Shown here: in pieces, positions 50,476 to 59,867 of the stretch
Layout: the number at the start of each line of letters is the position of its first letter
Numbering within the stretch: position 1 is the first letter of the stretch
Assembly (NCBI GenBank): GCA_011391085.1
Contig: JAABRD010000022.1
Location: forward strand, 16,694-80,693
Reading direction: 5' to 3'
From: Thiotrichaceae bacterium
Lineage (GTDB): Bacteria; Pseudomonadota; Gammaproteobacteria; Beggiatoales; Beggiatoaceae
Length of the DNA stretch: 64,000 bases
Notes under the pieces: generated by a model
Databases searched by the model: none
Seen by the model: the letters and a program-made list of their open reading frames with translations, nothing else
Told to the model about the DNA's origin: nothing
Translations under genes and position numbers: made by a program

Positions 50476-50608
50476 GGGATAGCGAAAAAAAACAGGATGG
50501 AGTAGAGGCTTTAGCCGGAAATCGGGGCACGTCTCCCGGCTAAAGCCTCTACTCCACCAGAATATTCTCACTATCCACTATCCACTAAAACCACTATCCA
50601 CTAATAAA
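50476..50608. repeat. GGAGTAGAGGCTTTAGCCGG inverted pair and CCACTATCCACTA units
   Basis: GGATAGGGGATAGC at the left; TGGAGTAGAGGCTTTAGCCG / CGGCTAAAGCCTCTACTCCA around AAATCGGGGCACGTCTC; then CCAGAATATTCTCACTATCC, the same right-hand sequence found at 36197. Confidence 0.88.
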
Positions 50609-50610
50609 TT

Positions 50611-51081
50611 ATGACTGATAAACTTATTATACGTAGCTTACTGACACCGATTAACGGCGGGCAAGTTCTCTTGCCGAGTGCGGTCATTGCCGAAGTGACC
50701 TCCTATCGTCAACTTGAGAGGGTTGACACGCCACCGGATTGGTTTTTGGGGATTTTGCAATGGCGTGGTCAACAAGTGCCTATGGTGTGCATAGAAAAAA
50801 TTTTATCTCTTACCCCTGTGCCCCCTACTTTCAAACATTGCATTGTGATTCTATATGGTTTAGAATCTCCTCAACTGCCCTTTTACGGCTTCTTAGCCGT
50901 TGATGTGCCACGAGTTATTGCTATTTCAGAGGAAAGTTTAACTCATCCCACTCAGGAGGGACGTCCCGGTTTGGCATTTTCGGTCACACTTCTCAATCAA
51001 GATACGGTCTGGCTTCCAGATTTAGCTTATGTAGAGAATTCGATTAGAAAGTGGCAGGCTAGTATGAAACATGAAAGTTAG
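50611..51081 (+). CDS. chpC: CheW-like protein ChpC
   Basis: A 156-residue CheW-type adaptor. VLLPSAVIAEVTSYRQLERV, WFLGILQWRGQQVPMVCIEK and VWLPDLAYVENSIRKW fit ChpC, the second adaptor at the end of Pil-Chp clusters. It lies 135 bases after the second chpA copy. chpB and pilK, the adaptation enzymes, are not present in the cluster. Confidence 0.88.
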   Translation: MTDKLIIRSLLTPINGGQVLLPSAVIAEVTSYRQLERVDTPPDWFLGILQWRGQQVPMVCIEKILSLTPVPPTFKHCIVILYGLESPQLPFYGFLAVDVPRVIAISEESLTHPTQEGRPGLAFSVTLLNQDTVWLPDLAYVENSIRKWQASMKHES

Positions 51082-51104
51082 TATATGATACCACCTGAAA
51101 AAAC

Positions 51105-51262
51105 TCCGCGGGACTAGAGGCTTCAGCCGGTGGACGTACCCCATTCTCCGGCTGAAGCCTCTAGTCCCGCGGGGGGACGTACCCCATTCTCCGGCTGAAG
51201 CCTCTAGTCCCGCGTGTAGTTCCGCGTGGGGCCCACGCGGGACTAGAGGCTTTAGCCGGGGG
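51105..51262. repeat. Three GCGGGACTAGAGGCTT half-pairs in inverted order
   Basis: CGCGGGACTAGAGGCTTCAG (51106), CCGGCTGAAGCCTCTAGTCC CGCG twice (51150 and 51190), and CGCGGGACTAGAGGCTTTAG (51234). The doubled right half with GGGGGGACGTACCCCATTCT suggests a local duplication. Confidence 0.85.
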
Positions 51263-51300
51263 GTTTTCATTCATTTCCACACTCAACCACAGGTACTCTT

Positions 51301-54300
51301 ATGATACTTAAAAGACAACTCTATCTACTCCCCTTCACGGGATTTCTACTACTGTTGTTTGCTACCCTGTCTCCTCAACTGATAGCGCAAACAACCACCT
51401 ACTATGTTTCCAGTTCCACTGGTAACGATGCCAATGATGGTCTATCAGAAGCCACTCCCTGGCAAACCTTTGCCAAAGTCAATTCCGTCGTCTTCCCTGA
51501 CAACGCCCATATTCTCTTCAAACGCAACGATGTGTTTCGCGGTGAACTCAGCCTGATGAAATTCCCTGTGGGTATCCTCTTCAGTGCTTATGGCACCGGT
51601 GACAATCCAGTATTCGCAGGCAGTGTGGTCATCACCGGGTGGACCCCAACCACCCGTTCTGGCTTGTCTTCACAAGTCTATGAAGCCAATGTCGCCACCC
51701 TACCACCTCTCGGCGATAAGGGCATTCAACATCTCTTCGTCAATGGTGAACTGATGACCATTGCCCGCTATCCCAATGTCGATTCCCCTGCCACTAAAAA
51801 TTGGCTGAAAGTCGGCGCCAGTGCCGGGAAAGACTCTTTCACTGACCCTGCGTTAGTGGCTTATGGGAAACCAGATGATTATTGGAAAGGGGCTAAGTTA
51901 CGCATTCGAAATTACAGTTGGACTTTTACAGTGAGTGAGATCACCAACTACACCGCGGCCAACGGCAAAATCACGGCTTCGCAATTGGGCAACCAACTTC
52001 CCGAATGGGGCTACTTCATAGATGGGAAGTTAGAGGAACTCGACTCTCCTGGTGAATGGTTCTATGATGCCACGGCTAAAAAAGTTTATCTCTATCCGAA
52101 AGCTGGAGTGGTTCTTGATTCCGCATTGGTAGAGGGTGCCACCTATGAAGTCGGTCTTAACGTGTCTGGCCAAGAAAACAACACTGTCATCGACGGTCTC
52201 ACTTTTCGCCATTATCTGTTCAGAGGCGTTTTCATAGGCACCTCTGACAATGTGACGCTTCGAAACAATCGTTTGGAACACAATTTCGTGGGTGTCTATG
52301 TTTCAGATCCGACAAACGTGTTGGTGATAGGTAACACTTTTGACCATCAATTGAAAGATTCCATCGTGTTGCAAGCCCAAGACAAGTTTGATGTTCAAAA
52401 TAGTGTGGTGGAACAAAACGTGATTACCAACACCGCGATGTATCCCACTTATGGCGTCCAAGATGAGGGTGTTTATGGTGGCATCGGTATCGCTATGTTC
52501 GGGCAAGCCTTCACGGCCCGTCAAAACACCATCGAGAACGTTTCCTGGAATGGCATCTATTTGAAAGATGGAGGACACCATATCGTAGAACACAACGTAA
52601 TACGAAAAGCGTTGATAATTCTCAATGACGGAGGTGCTATCGCAATTAGTTCCGATGGCAACGTTATCAGAGGTAACTTCCTGTTGGAATCGGTAGGCAA
52701 TGTGGACGAGTCAAATGGTTGCATGAGTCCCAATCAAACTCCTTGTGGTCACCATTCCGCCTACGGTATGGGAGTGGGCGCCGATAACAACAAACAGGGC
52801 AACGTGATTGAAGACAATGTGGTGGCCAACAATACCGATTTAGGTATTCGTCTCAACGCTTACACGAACACGATTGTGAAAAACAACGTGTTGTATAACA
52901 ACGAGAAGCAGATATTTTTGGAAGACATCCATGGCCCTTCGGCCAATAACCAAGTGGAAAACAACATCATGTTTCCTCTGCACCCGGACCATCTTGGGTT
53001 ATCGCTAACGTTGGACAATGCCAGTACCAAGCATGGTACCTTTGACAACAATTACTATTGTCACCCCTTCAGCAACATCGTGGTAAAACGCGGGATTCAA
53101 CCCTATTCGCTGGCCCATTGGCAAAGCGAGTTTCCTGAATATGACCCGCATTCCAAACAGTGCGATTTCCCTTTACAAGAGTACACAACCACCAGTTTGG
53201 GTGCTAACCTGATTGTCAACTCCACCTTTGATGCCGACGTGTCGAATTGGAGTGATTCTGGCACCGCCACCATTTCTACGGAGGTGGCGCTACTGAATGG
53301 GAACAGTCTCAAAATGGTTGCCAAAGGCAAAGGCAATGCCAATGTGGTGTCGAACAGTTTTAGTTTGACGGCTAACCAGACTTATCTCTTGAAGTTCAGC
53401 ATCCTTGGCAATGGCTTTGGCAATCTCCAGATGCGTCTCAATGAAGCAGTCACGGGTCAGGCTTCACAAATTTTGGCGGAACGCTACTTTGCGTATGACA
53501 TGCAACGGCGAGATTATGAGATGGTTCTAACCTCTCCCATCACTACCACCGCTGGCAAATTTTTGTTCATCACGGATGAAACGAGTGCTAACACCTATTG
53601 GCTGGACAATGTCTCCTTTGAACCCGTCACGGCCACGCGCAATGATGTAACGCAACAGGTGACTCTCTTCAGTAATCCCACGGCGGTCCAGACGACGGTC
53701 ACTTTGACGAAGAAGTATGTTGACCTTGTCAATGGTGGTCAAGAGGTTGGAAGTAGTCTCACTTTAGAACCCTTTACGGCAAAAATTCTGGTGAGTAATG
53801 ACACCACCCCAGTTGTCCCTTCTGCATCCGTTGTGTTGACCACTGCTAAGGCTGGAAATGGTACTGGGATCCTCACCTCTTCTGCGGGACTGGGTGCGGG
53901 TATTCAATGTGGTGCCACTTGCACTGCAACTTATAATCCTGGTTCAGTCGTGACCCTCACCGCTACACCAGATGCTGGTTCTACTTTCACTGGTTGGAGT
54001 GGTGCCGGTTGTGCGGACACGTTGACCCTCACGGCCAACCTGACTTGTACGGCCAATTTTGCGTTGGCTACGACGCCTAAAATGACTCTTACGGTGAACA
54101 ACGTTGGTGGAGGTAAAGTGAGTAGTACGCCCGTCGGTATTGAATGTGGTACGCAATGCACTTACGACTATCCTCAAGGCACTGTCGTCACTCTGTTGGC
54201 TACTCCTGAAGCAACCTCTTCTTTCACCAGTTGGACAGGTGGTTGCACGGGCACGACCAATCCCACGACGGTCACTTTAGACGCGGCGAAAACTTGTACG

Positions 54301-55707
54301 GCAACCTTTGGTTTATCAACCACGGCAGAGGGAATGCTAACGTTGAACCTCACCAAGGCAGGGAATGGCACCGTCACAGACTCTCTTGGGCAACTCTCTT
54401 GCGGTGACACTTGCGTAACCCAATATCCTACCGCCACCGTAGTGACTCTCACAGCGACGCCTGCGGTGGGGAATCAATTTGATGGATTCACAGGGGATGC
54501 GGATTGCAATGATGGACAAGTCACCATCGACAAGAACTCCGTCCATTGTGTAGCTACTTTTAAGGCTACCTCGACGCCCGCACCCACGTTCATACCTCTA
54601 CCTGCCAATATCGCGTTAGCCACTTGTCCGACCAAAGGCACCATCAATGAAATGTGCCGTGGCAATGGTCAAACCATAACCGTCACCATTGGCAAATCGG
54701 GTCTGGTCAGCGATGCGGTGTTAGCCGGTTCAATTGACAGTCAAGGTTGGATTTCCAATGTCACCATTGCGACCAAAGCCACTCTCACTGGCGGCACGGT
54801 GACAGGTTACATCACCAATCAAGGAACCATGGCTGACTTTCGCTTTGTGGGTGCCTCTATCAAAGGTGGCACTCTTGCTGGCGAAGTCGTCAATGACAGT
54901 AAAGTGGGAGGCACCTTTATCGATGTCACCCTGGCCCCGAACACTCATATCACGGGTGGCAAATTGCAAGGGACTATCACGGGTGATGCCACGGCACCGG
55001 CGTTACTAGACAATGTTCTCATCGTGACGGGGAGTGACGTGTCTGATGTCGAATTGGGGGATAACGTGGTTGTGGAAGAGGGTGCGGTTGTGAAAGAGGT
55101 GATTACGGAAGAAGATGTTACCACCACCCCCACTCCGCCCACTGAGGAAGACAACACCACTCCACCCACTGAGGAAGATAACACCACTCCGCCGGTTGAG
55201 GAAGATAACACGACTCCGCCACCGGTGGAGGAAGTGACTCTTCCCAAACTGGGTAATGGGGAAGCCATGAATGCAAATGGCGAAGAGGTGATAACTGCCT
55301 CCCAATTTGCAGGAGGTATAGCGGTCAATGAGGAGAAGGTTTTCCAAACTTCTCAGGAAATCAAAACCAGTGATGCTGTGGAGGTCATCGGCCAGATCAC
55401 CGTCTCGTTGGCTGACATTGGGGAGACCGCAGATATTTTCGTTTGTGCCACTTACCAACCTCAACAAGGTGAACCAGGGCATTATTGTTTAGACTCTCAT
55501 GGTGTGATTCAACAATGGGATCAAAAACCCACAACCTTAGAACCCTTCCAACAGGACGTTTCTCTCCAAGGGACACAACCTGTGGAAATGTTTAAAGGAA
55601 CGCTACAACCTCTCGTAGGAAATTACCAAATCTACTTTGGGTATCGCCTCCCCGATGGAACGATAGTGGAAAATGCGGACGCGATGGAGGTGACGATTAC
55701 GGAGTAA
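51301..55707 (+). CDS. Giant secreted right-handed beta-helix protein with InlB-like repeats
   Basis: A 1468-residue exported protein. Residues 1-29 form a signal peptide ending SPQLIAQ. TYYVSSSTGNDANDGLSEAT PWQTFAKVN opens a right-handed parallel beta-helix (about 30-600) of the pectate-lyase type, with many IxxNxVxxN-like coils. A jelly-roll-like segment follows (about 633-790). Three divergent InlB B-repeat-like units (about 845-1087) each carry paired cysteines and TVVTLTATP or a close variant. A Thr/Pro/Glu linker with repeats of EEDNTTPP lies near 1277-1307, then a C-terminal domain. Likely surface adhesin or polysaccharide-degrading enzyme; catalytic residues could not be assigned. Single gene. 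Confidence 0.88.
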   Translation: MILKRQLYLLPFTGFLLLLFATLSPQLIAQTTTYYVSSSTGNDANDGLSEATPWQTFAKVNSVVFPDNAHILFKRNDVFRGELSLMKFPVGILFSAYGTGDNPVFAGSVVITGWTPTTRSGLSSQVYEANVATLPPLGDKGIQHLFVNGELMTIARYPNVDSPATKNWLKVGASAGKDSFTDPALVAYGKPDDYWKGAKLRIRNYSWTFTVSEITNYTAANGKITASQLGNQLPEWGYFIDGKLEELDSPGEWFYDATAKKVYLYPKAGVVLDSALVEGATYEVGLNVSGQENNTVIDGLTFRHYLFRGVFIGTSDNVTLRNNRLEHNFVGVYVSDPTNVLVIGNTFDHQLKDSIVLQAQDKFDVQNSVVEQNVITNTAMYPTYGVQDEGVYGGIGIAMFGQAFTARQNTIENVSWNGIYLKDGGHHIVEHNVIRKALIILNDGGAIAISSDGNVIRGNFLLESVGNVDESNGCMSPNQTPCGHHSAYGMGVGADNNKQGNVIEDNVVANNTDLGIRLNAYTNTIVKNNVLYNNEKQIFLEDIHGPSANNQVENNIMFPLHPDHLGLSLTLDNASTKHGTFDNNYYCHPFSNIVVKRGIQPYSLAHWQSEFPEYDPHSKQCDFPLQEYTTTSLGANLIVNSTFDADVSNWSDSGTATISTEVALLNGNSLKMVAKGKGNANVVSNSFSLTANQTYLLKFSILGNGFGNLQMRLNEAVTGQASQILAERYFAYDMQRRDYEMVLTSPITTTAGKFLFITDETSANTYWLDNVSFEPVTATRNDVTQQVTLFSNPTAVQTTVTLTKKYVDLVNGGQEVGSSLTLEPFTAKILVSNDTTPVVPSASVVLTTAKAGNGTGILTSSAGLGAGIQCGATCTATYNPGSVVTLTATPDAGSTFTGWSGAGCADTLTLTANLTCTANFALATTPKMTLTVNNVGGGKVSSTPVGIECGTQCTYDYPQGTVVTLLATPEATSSFTSWTGGCTGTTNPTTVTLDAAKTCTATFGLSTTAEGMLTLNLTKAGNGTVTDSLGQLSCGDTCVTQYPTATVVTLTATPAVGNQFDGFTGDADCNDGQVTIDKNSVHCVATFKATSTPAPTFIPLPANIALATCPTKGTINEMCRGNGQTITVTIGKSGLVSDAVLAGSIDSQGWISNVTIATKATLTGGTVTGYITNQGTMADFRFVGASIKGGTLAGEVVNDSKVGGTFIDVTLAPNTHITGGKLQGTITGDATAPALLDNVLIVTGSDVSDVELGDNVVVEEGAVVKEVITEEDVTTTPTPPTEEDNTTPPTEEDNTTPPVEEDNTTPPPVEEVTLPKLGNGEAMNANGEEVITASQFAGGIAVNEEKVFQTSQEIKTSDAVEVIGQITVSLADIGETADIFVCATYQPQQGEPGHYCLDSHGVIQQWDQKPTTLEPFQQDVSLQGTQPVEMFKGTLQPLVGNYQIYFGYRLPDGTIVENADAMEVTITE

Positions 55708-55717
55708 CCAATATTAC

Positions 55718-55745
55718 GGGAGTCCAAGACATGTCTTGGACTCCT
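55718..55745. repeat. GGAGTCCAAGACATGTCTTGGACTCC palindrome
   Basis: A perfect palindrome 11 bases after the large secreted protein gene. It may act as its terminator. It belongs to the family at 3801 and 13877. Confidence 0.8.
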
Positions 55746-55777
55746 CCATGACAACTTTATTAAGAGGACCTAAATAT

Positions 55778-55990
55778 ATGGCAGATTGGCGTAACGTAGC
55801 CAAAGCATTGGCTTTGACAGATGGACATGTTAGTGAACGAGAAGTCGAGATTTTGCGGAAAGCGATTTTCGCAGATGCGAAAGTCTCAAAAAGCGAATTG
55901 CAGTTTTTGAAGGAACTTAAACAGGAAGCAAAAACGGCGGTGAAGTCACTGGATGCCTTGATTGCGGAATGTGAAAAGGCGGGGACGTAA
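55778..55990 (+). CDS. Small TerB-like helical protein
   Basis: A 70-residue protein from ATG 55778, with GAGGA about nine bases upstream; a longer frame from 55736 starts inside a palindrome. The sequence WRNVAKALALTDGHVSEREV followed by EILRKAIFADAKVSKSELQFL shows two related helix-loop-helix units (LxDGHVSEREVxxLRK and FADAKVSKSELxFLKE), like the metal-binding repeats of TerB-type proteins. The assignment is by pattern and weak. A 15-base perfect hairpin follows. Confidence 0.65.
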   Translation: MADWRNVAKALALTDGHVSEREVEILRKAIFADAKVSKSELQFLKELKQEAKTAVKSLDALIAECEKAGT

Positions 55991-55999
55991 CAACGATGA

Positions 56000-56035
56000 G
56001 ATTTGACAACTTTTGATTTGAAAAGTTGTCAAATC
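56000..56035 (+). terminator. Hairpin GATTTGACAACTTTT
   Basis: GATTTGACAACTTTT (56000-56014) pairs perfectly with AAAAGTTGTCAAATC (56021-56035), 10 bases after the TerB-like gene. Same core as the repeat at 14584-14636. Confidence 0.6.
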
Positions 56036-56058
56036 TTAATTGTATATGGTAGAATTTC

Positions 56059-56281
56059 GGTAGTGATGCACAAGGTAGTGATAAGTAGTGAAGCAGAAAT
56101 TTTCTGGTATAATGACGCCCTCGCCCTCACCCCCGGCCCCTCTCCCTCTGGGAGAGGGGCCGGGGGTGAGGGCGACGATTGAAAATACGGTAAAATTTCT
56201 GCTTCGGTACTTAGCCGTCACCAAACCTGACAGGTCTGCGAGACCTGTCAGGTTTAAACCTCTACCTTGTGCATCACTACC
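56059..56281. mobile_element. Nested MITE-like elements
   Basis: Outer ends GGTAGTGATGCACAAGGTAG (56059-56078) and CTACCTTGTGCATCACTACC (56262-56281) are perfect 20-base inverted repeats. Inside lies a second element, AAGTAGTGAAGCAGAAATTT (from 56083) to AAATTTCTGCTTCGGTACTT (to 56212), holding the CTCACCCCCGGCCCCTCTCC / GGGAGAGGGGCCGGGGGTGA hairpin. A perfect hairpin AAACCTGACAGGTCT / AGACCTGTCAGGTTT (56223-56255) lies next to it within the outer ends. Confidence 0.75.
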
Positions 56282-56352
56282 AGAATTTCTAACTATAATC
56301 TGTTATTCTGATAGATAAATTGTGTTACACCTCAAATAAGGAATCTGCAACT

Positions 56353-57294
56353 ATGCACGTTATTTCTGTTATGAATTACAAAGGTGGAGTCGGAAAAACC
56401 ACCATCACGGCTAATCTGGCGGCCGAATTGGCAAACCGGGGTTATCGTGTTTTATTAATTGACATCGACCCACAAACCAATCTAACCCTGTCTTTTATCA
56501 CGCCTGGAGAATGGGAAAAATACTATGCCAACACCAAAACCATCAGAGAATGGTTTAACTCTTTTGAAGAAGGTTTGTCTCCAGTCGATTTGAAGCGGCT
56601 TATTTTTACCCCTCCTAAAGTCAATCAGAGATTACAACAATTGGGGGCCACAGGCCAGGTGGATATGATTGCTTCTCATTTGGAACTGATTAACATTGAT
56701 TTAGAACTGGCTGTGCAGTTGAGTAGTGCTTCTTTACGGCAGGCCGTCCGGAATTTTCTAAGAGTACACGGGCGATTGGCGCAGGGACTGGGACAACTTG
56801 AAAAGGAGAGGTACCAGTTCGTATTAATTGATTGTCCTAATAACCTCAATATCGTCACCAAAACCGCGATTGTTGCCAGTGACTATTTGTTAATTCCCAC
56901 CAAAGCCGATTATCTCTCCACACTAGGAATTGGTTATCTAAATAACAGTTTGGATAATTTGAAGAGAGACTATAATGAGTATGTAAAGGTTGATGAAGGA
57001 AAGTCTGCAAGGGCTATTAATCCTCGTGTGCTGGGCGTGATTTTTAATATGATTCAGGTCTATGCCGAATCTCCCATAGCTACGCAACGTAGTTATATGG
57101 AGAAATTAAAGTCGCTGAGACTTCCTATTTTTGATACTTATTTACGAGAAAATAAAACGTGCTATGCAACCAGCCCTGAATTTGGGATACCCACGGTACT
57201 GAGTAATGGTTTCTGTGAAAACGTGGTGAGTGATATAAAAAGTTTTGCAAGTGAATTTGTACATAAATTAGGGACTATAAACCCCAAATTTTAG
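56353..57294 (+). CDS. ParA-family ATPase
   Basis: A 313-residue Walker-type ATPase of the ParA/Soj/MinD superfamily. Start ATG 56353 ([12 protein letters not shown]). The deviant Walker A is [19 protein letters not shown] with the signature lysine, switch I is [14 protein letters not shown], and Walker B is [15 protein letters not shown]. It lacks a partner ParB and any partition site nearby, so it is not clearly a plasmid partition protein; ParA relatives also position chemosensory arrays and other cargo. It is 104 bases upstream of the J-like/RDD protein gene on the same strand. Confidence 0.92.
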   Translation: MHVISVMNYKGGVGKTTITANLAAELANRGYRVLLIDIDPQTNLTLSFITPGEWEKYYANTKTIREWFNSFEEGLSPVDLKRLIFTPPKVNQRLQQLGATGQVDMIASHLELINIDLELAVQLSSASLRQAVRNFLRVHGRLAQGLGQLEKERYQFVLIDCPNNLNIVTKTAIVASDYLLIPTKADYLSTLGIGYLNNSLDNLKRDYNEYVKVDEGKSARAINPRVLGVIFNMIQVYAESPIATQRSYMEKLKSLRLPIFDTYLRENKTCYATSPEFGIPTVLSNGFCENVVSDIKSFASEFVHKLGTINPKF

Positions 57295-57330
57295 GTTTAG
57301 AATAGTCATTTAACAACCAAAACCAGACCA

Positions 57331-57426
57331 ATGAATCCTCTAATGTTGACCCCATTAACAGAGAATAATTTATCCAAGATTACAGGAGGAGGAGAAAATG
57401 CAACCAGACTACTACGACATACTTGA
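57331..57426 (+). CDS. Possible small peptide with double-glycine leader-like sequence
   Basis: A 31-codon frame reading MNPLMLTPLTENNLSKITGG then GENATRLLRHT. LTENNLSKITGG resembles the leader of peptides exported by peptidase-containing ABC transporters (pattern LxxxELxxIxGG). It has no ribosome binding site of its own that I can see. Its Gly codons coincide with the GGAGGAGGAGAAA that is the ribosome binding site of the next gene, so the likeness may be accidental. No processing transporter is nearby. Confidence 0.2.
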   Translation: MNPLMLTPLTENNLSKITGGGENATRLLRHT

Positions 57427-58402
57427 AATTAGCCACTTGGCTGACCTTGAGGAAATTAAACAAGCAGTCCAAACTAAGGTTAATGAAATGAAGAGTGTTT
57501 TTGGTTTTACCGTTTTGTCTTATGCTGATGCCCAAGCGAGACTGAATGAAATAGAGGAGGCTTTTGAGACCCTGTCTCAGCCTGAAACACGCGCGGCTTA
57601 TGACTCCCAATGGCAACCAGCCAAATCGCCACGGCCACGCTCACCGCCAATACCCCGCCATGCCAAGATGGATGACGTAGTTATTAAACAGAAGTCTGCG
57701 TCTTCCCTGGACAGGAATGAATCTCAGGTTTCTCCCTATCGACCTTCTACCGTATCTCTTATCGACGCAGGTACAAACACCAAAAAGATTGAACTGGCAG
57801 AATATCAGACACGTTTGCTGGCCTTCAGAGATGATGTTCTTTTCCCTTTTGTATCGGTGTTCCTCTTGTTCCTCTTTGCCTTCGTCATCCACCCAGAAAT
57901 TTTTGCTGGCCACTCATCTGCCCACTCATACGGAGAACTCGATCTTGTTCCTGTCCCCTTCCAAATAGGAAAGGGATTGGTTTTTATAGGTGTTATCATG
58001 CTCAACCTGGTGCTACTCTATCGCTATGGTCAAACCTTTGGTAAACGCCAGTACTCCATAAAAATTGTCAATGCGGATGGCAGTCGGGCAGGATTAGGGA
58101 TTCTCTTGGTGCGAATTTTAGTAAGTTGGGGTATACTATTAATCGCTTTTATTCTCCTTAACAAGGGTTTGACCCCCCCAGGAAGTCCTCCATTTGTAAT
58201 AATCGCTTTTCCAATTGCTGCACTTAACCCGTTGCTTATTCAATATAAAAAATATCGACAAGGCTTGCATGACATGATTGCCAATACGATAGTGGTAAAG
58301 GTTTTCCCTGGCCAAAATGATGCACCGTATGGGTCGCTAACTGACGCAATAGGTATTAGTCTACTGTGCGTGGCACCGTTTTTGTTAATACTATACTACT
58401 AG
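57398..58402 (+). CDS. Membrane protein with shortened J-like module and RDD domain
   Basis: A 334-residue protein with a strong ribosome binding site (GGAGGAGGAG). Residues 4-72 resemble a J domain in start and end (DYYDILEISHLADLEEIKQA; EIEEAFETLSQPETRAAYDS), but the loop with HPD, needed to stimulate Hsp70, is missing. A Pro-rich linker (about 75-90) follows. Residues about 130-320 form an RDD-type membrane domain with several helices; LLYRYGQTFGKRQYSIKIVN ADG is the RDD family core. A paralogue is at 61539. The ATPase gene upstream may be in the same unit. Function not known. Confidence 0.85.
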   Translation: MQPDYYDILEISHLADLEEIKQAVQTKVNEMKSVFGFTVLSYADAQARLNEIEEAFETLSQPETRAAYDSQWQPAKSPRPRSPPIPRHAKMDDVVIKQKSASSLDRNESQVSPYRPSTVSLIDAGTNTKKIELAEYQTRLLAFRDDVLFPFVSVFLLFLFAFVIHPEIFAGHSSAHSYGELDLVPVPFQIGKGLVFIGVIMLNLVLLYRYGQTFGKRQYSIKIVNADGSRAGLGILLVRILVSWGILLIAFILLNKGLTPPGSPPFVIIAFPIAALNPLLIQYKKYRQGLHDMIANTIVVKVFPGQNDAPYGSLTDAIGISLLCVAPFLLILYY

Positions 58403-58624
58403 GTAGCAGCCACCTATACCACTGATGGGGTTTCTGGAATTCACCCCGCTCATTCCCGAAACAGCTATAAAAAGAGGATTTGTGTCAACCTTCTCCTCAA
58501 CATTTTCCAAAGAAAAGAAAAATTAGTTTTCAGATTCCCACTTCTAATTTTTTGTCGGTACTGAGTCAATATGCTGATACACCGGATTGTTTGAGAACTT
58601 ATTTGAGGAGATTCAAAGTGTAGT

Positions 58625-58797
58625 AAGTACCGAAGCAGAAATTTTACGGTATTTTCAATCGTCGCCCTCACCCCCGGCCCCTCTCCCAGAGGGAGAGGGG
58701 AGAAAATCACTGGTGCCGCCTGTCTCCCCTCTCCCTCTGGGAGAGGGGCCGGGGGTGAGGGTGTCGTTATACCAGAAAACTTCTGCTTCACTACTTA
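58625..58797. mobile_element. MITE-like element with AAGTACCGAAGCAG ends
   Basis: Left end AAGTACCGAAGCAGAAATTT, right end AACTTCTGCTTCACTACTTA. Two CTCTCCC(A/T)(G/C)(A/T)GGGAGAGG palindromes inside. It is the longest member of the family. The rest of 58403-58863 shows nothing coding. Confidence 0.65.
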
Positions 58798-58863
58798 TTG
58801 TTGAACGCAACGAAACTCAATCGAACTTACACATTGATTGAACAACCGAAGAGAAAATCTATT

Positions 58864-59775
58864 ATGTCCGCCGTTATCCCCTTAGAACACTTTTACGAGT
58901 GGACTCCCACTCATTCTATTACCAAACCCCTGGCCGGTAAATTACCGACCATGTATGACTTACCGTTTGAACACCCGGAGGATGCCTTGGATACGTTTCA
59001 TATTCAACAACCCAAATTGTTATCAGAAACCTTTGTGCCGCCCGCCTACCCCGCGGAGAAACGCTTCGTGGCCACCGATTTATACCTTTACTACGACCCC
59101 GACCACACCGCCTGGTACAAACGCCCCGATTGGTTTGCGGCGGTAGGCGTGCCGCATCTATACCAAGGTGAGTTACGCTACAGTTATGTGATGTGGCAAG
59201 AAAAAGTCAAACCCTTAATCATAGTCGAACTCCTCTCGGTGGATACCGAAGCAGAAGACTTAGGCCGCACCAAACGCAAACCGCGGCGTCCACCGACCAA
59301 GTGGGAAGTGTATGAACAAATTCTCAAAGTCCCCTACTACGCCGTGTTCAGCCGCCGCACTAACCATTTTCAACTCTTCCAACTGACCCCCAGCGGTTAT
59401 CAGGAAGTGTCGTTGCCTGAGAAGCGTTTCTTCATTCCTGAAATCCAATTAGGGTTAGGCGTTTGGAAGGGAACTTATGATGAGGTCGACTATCAATGGT
59501 TACGTTGGTATGATGCCACTGGGAAGTGGGTTCCAACCGCGATGGAACTCGCTTCGACAGCTATGGAATTTGCTTCGAAGGAACAACACCGGGCGACCCA
59601 GGCGGAACACTGGGCGACTCAGGCGGAACACCGGGCAACCCAGGCGGAACAACAAGTCTTGCTAGAACAGCAACGGGCGACCCAGGCGGAACAACAAGTC
59701 TGGTTGGAACGACACCGGGCGGAACAGTTGGCCGCGAAATTGCGGGAATTAGGAATTGACCCTGGGTCGTGGTGA
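58864..59775 (+). CDS. Uma2 family protein (first of two)
   Basis: A 303-residue protein of the Uma2 (DUF820) family, which has the PD-(D/E)XK nuclease fold and is abundant in filamentous bacteria and cyanobacteria. ATG 58864 (MSAVIPLEHFYEW) has GAGAAAATC upstream. Likely active-site acids and Lys: RPDWFAAVG, IIVELLSVDTEAEDLG and KWEVYEQILKVPYYAVF. WLRWYDATGKWVPTAMELA closes the domain. The last 75 residues are a coiled coil of QAEH/QRAT repeats. It is followed by a near copy. The biological role of the family is unknown. Confidence 0.9.
   Translation: MSAVIPLEHFYEWTPTHSITKPLAGKLPTMYDLPFEHPEDALDTFHIQQPKLLSETFVPPAYPAEKRFVATDLYLYYDPDHTAWYKRPDWFAAVGVPHLYQGELRYSYVMWQEKVKPLIIVELLSVDTEAEDLGRTKRKPRRPPTKWEVYEQILKVPYYAVFSRRTNHFQLFQLTPSGYQEVSLPEKRFFIPEIQLGLGVWKGTYDEVDYQWLRWYDATGKWVPTAMELASTAMEFASKEQHRATQAEHWATQAEHRATQAEQQVLLEQQRATQAEQQVWLERHRAEQLAAKLRELGIDPGSW
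59572..59735 (+). repeat. In-frame coiled-coil repeat in the first Uma2 gene
   Basis: Units of CGGGCGACCCAGGCGGAACA and close variants recur with a 21-base period (7 codons, RATQAEx), in keeping with a heptad coiled coil. The second Uma2 gene has only two units, so the array has changed in length since the duplication. Confidence 0.85.
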
Positions 59776-59867
59776 GTGCCCATTCTGAGAATGTTACACC
59801 GACTCCTTCCTCAAGACATCAACTACCGGCGGGAAGCGATTCCCGCCTACTACTGAGAGAACTTCTT

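Noticed and set aside
56353..57294. Plasmid or phage partition locus
   Set aside because: There is a ParA-type ATPase but no ParB, centromere-like repeats or replication gene; the neighbours are chromosomal in style.
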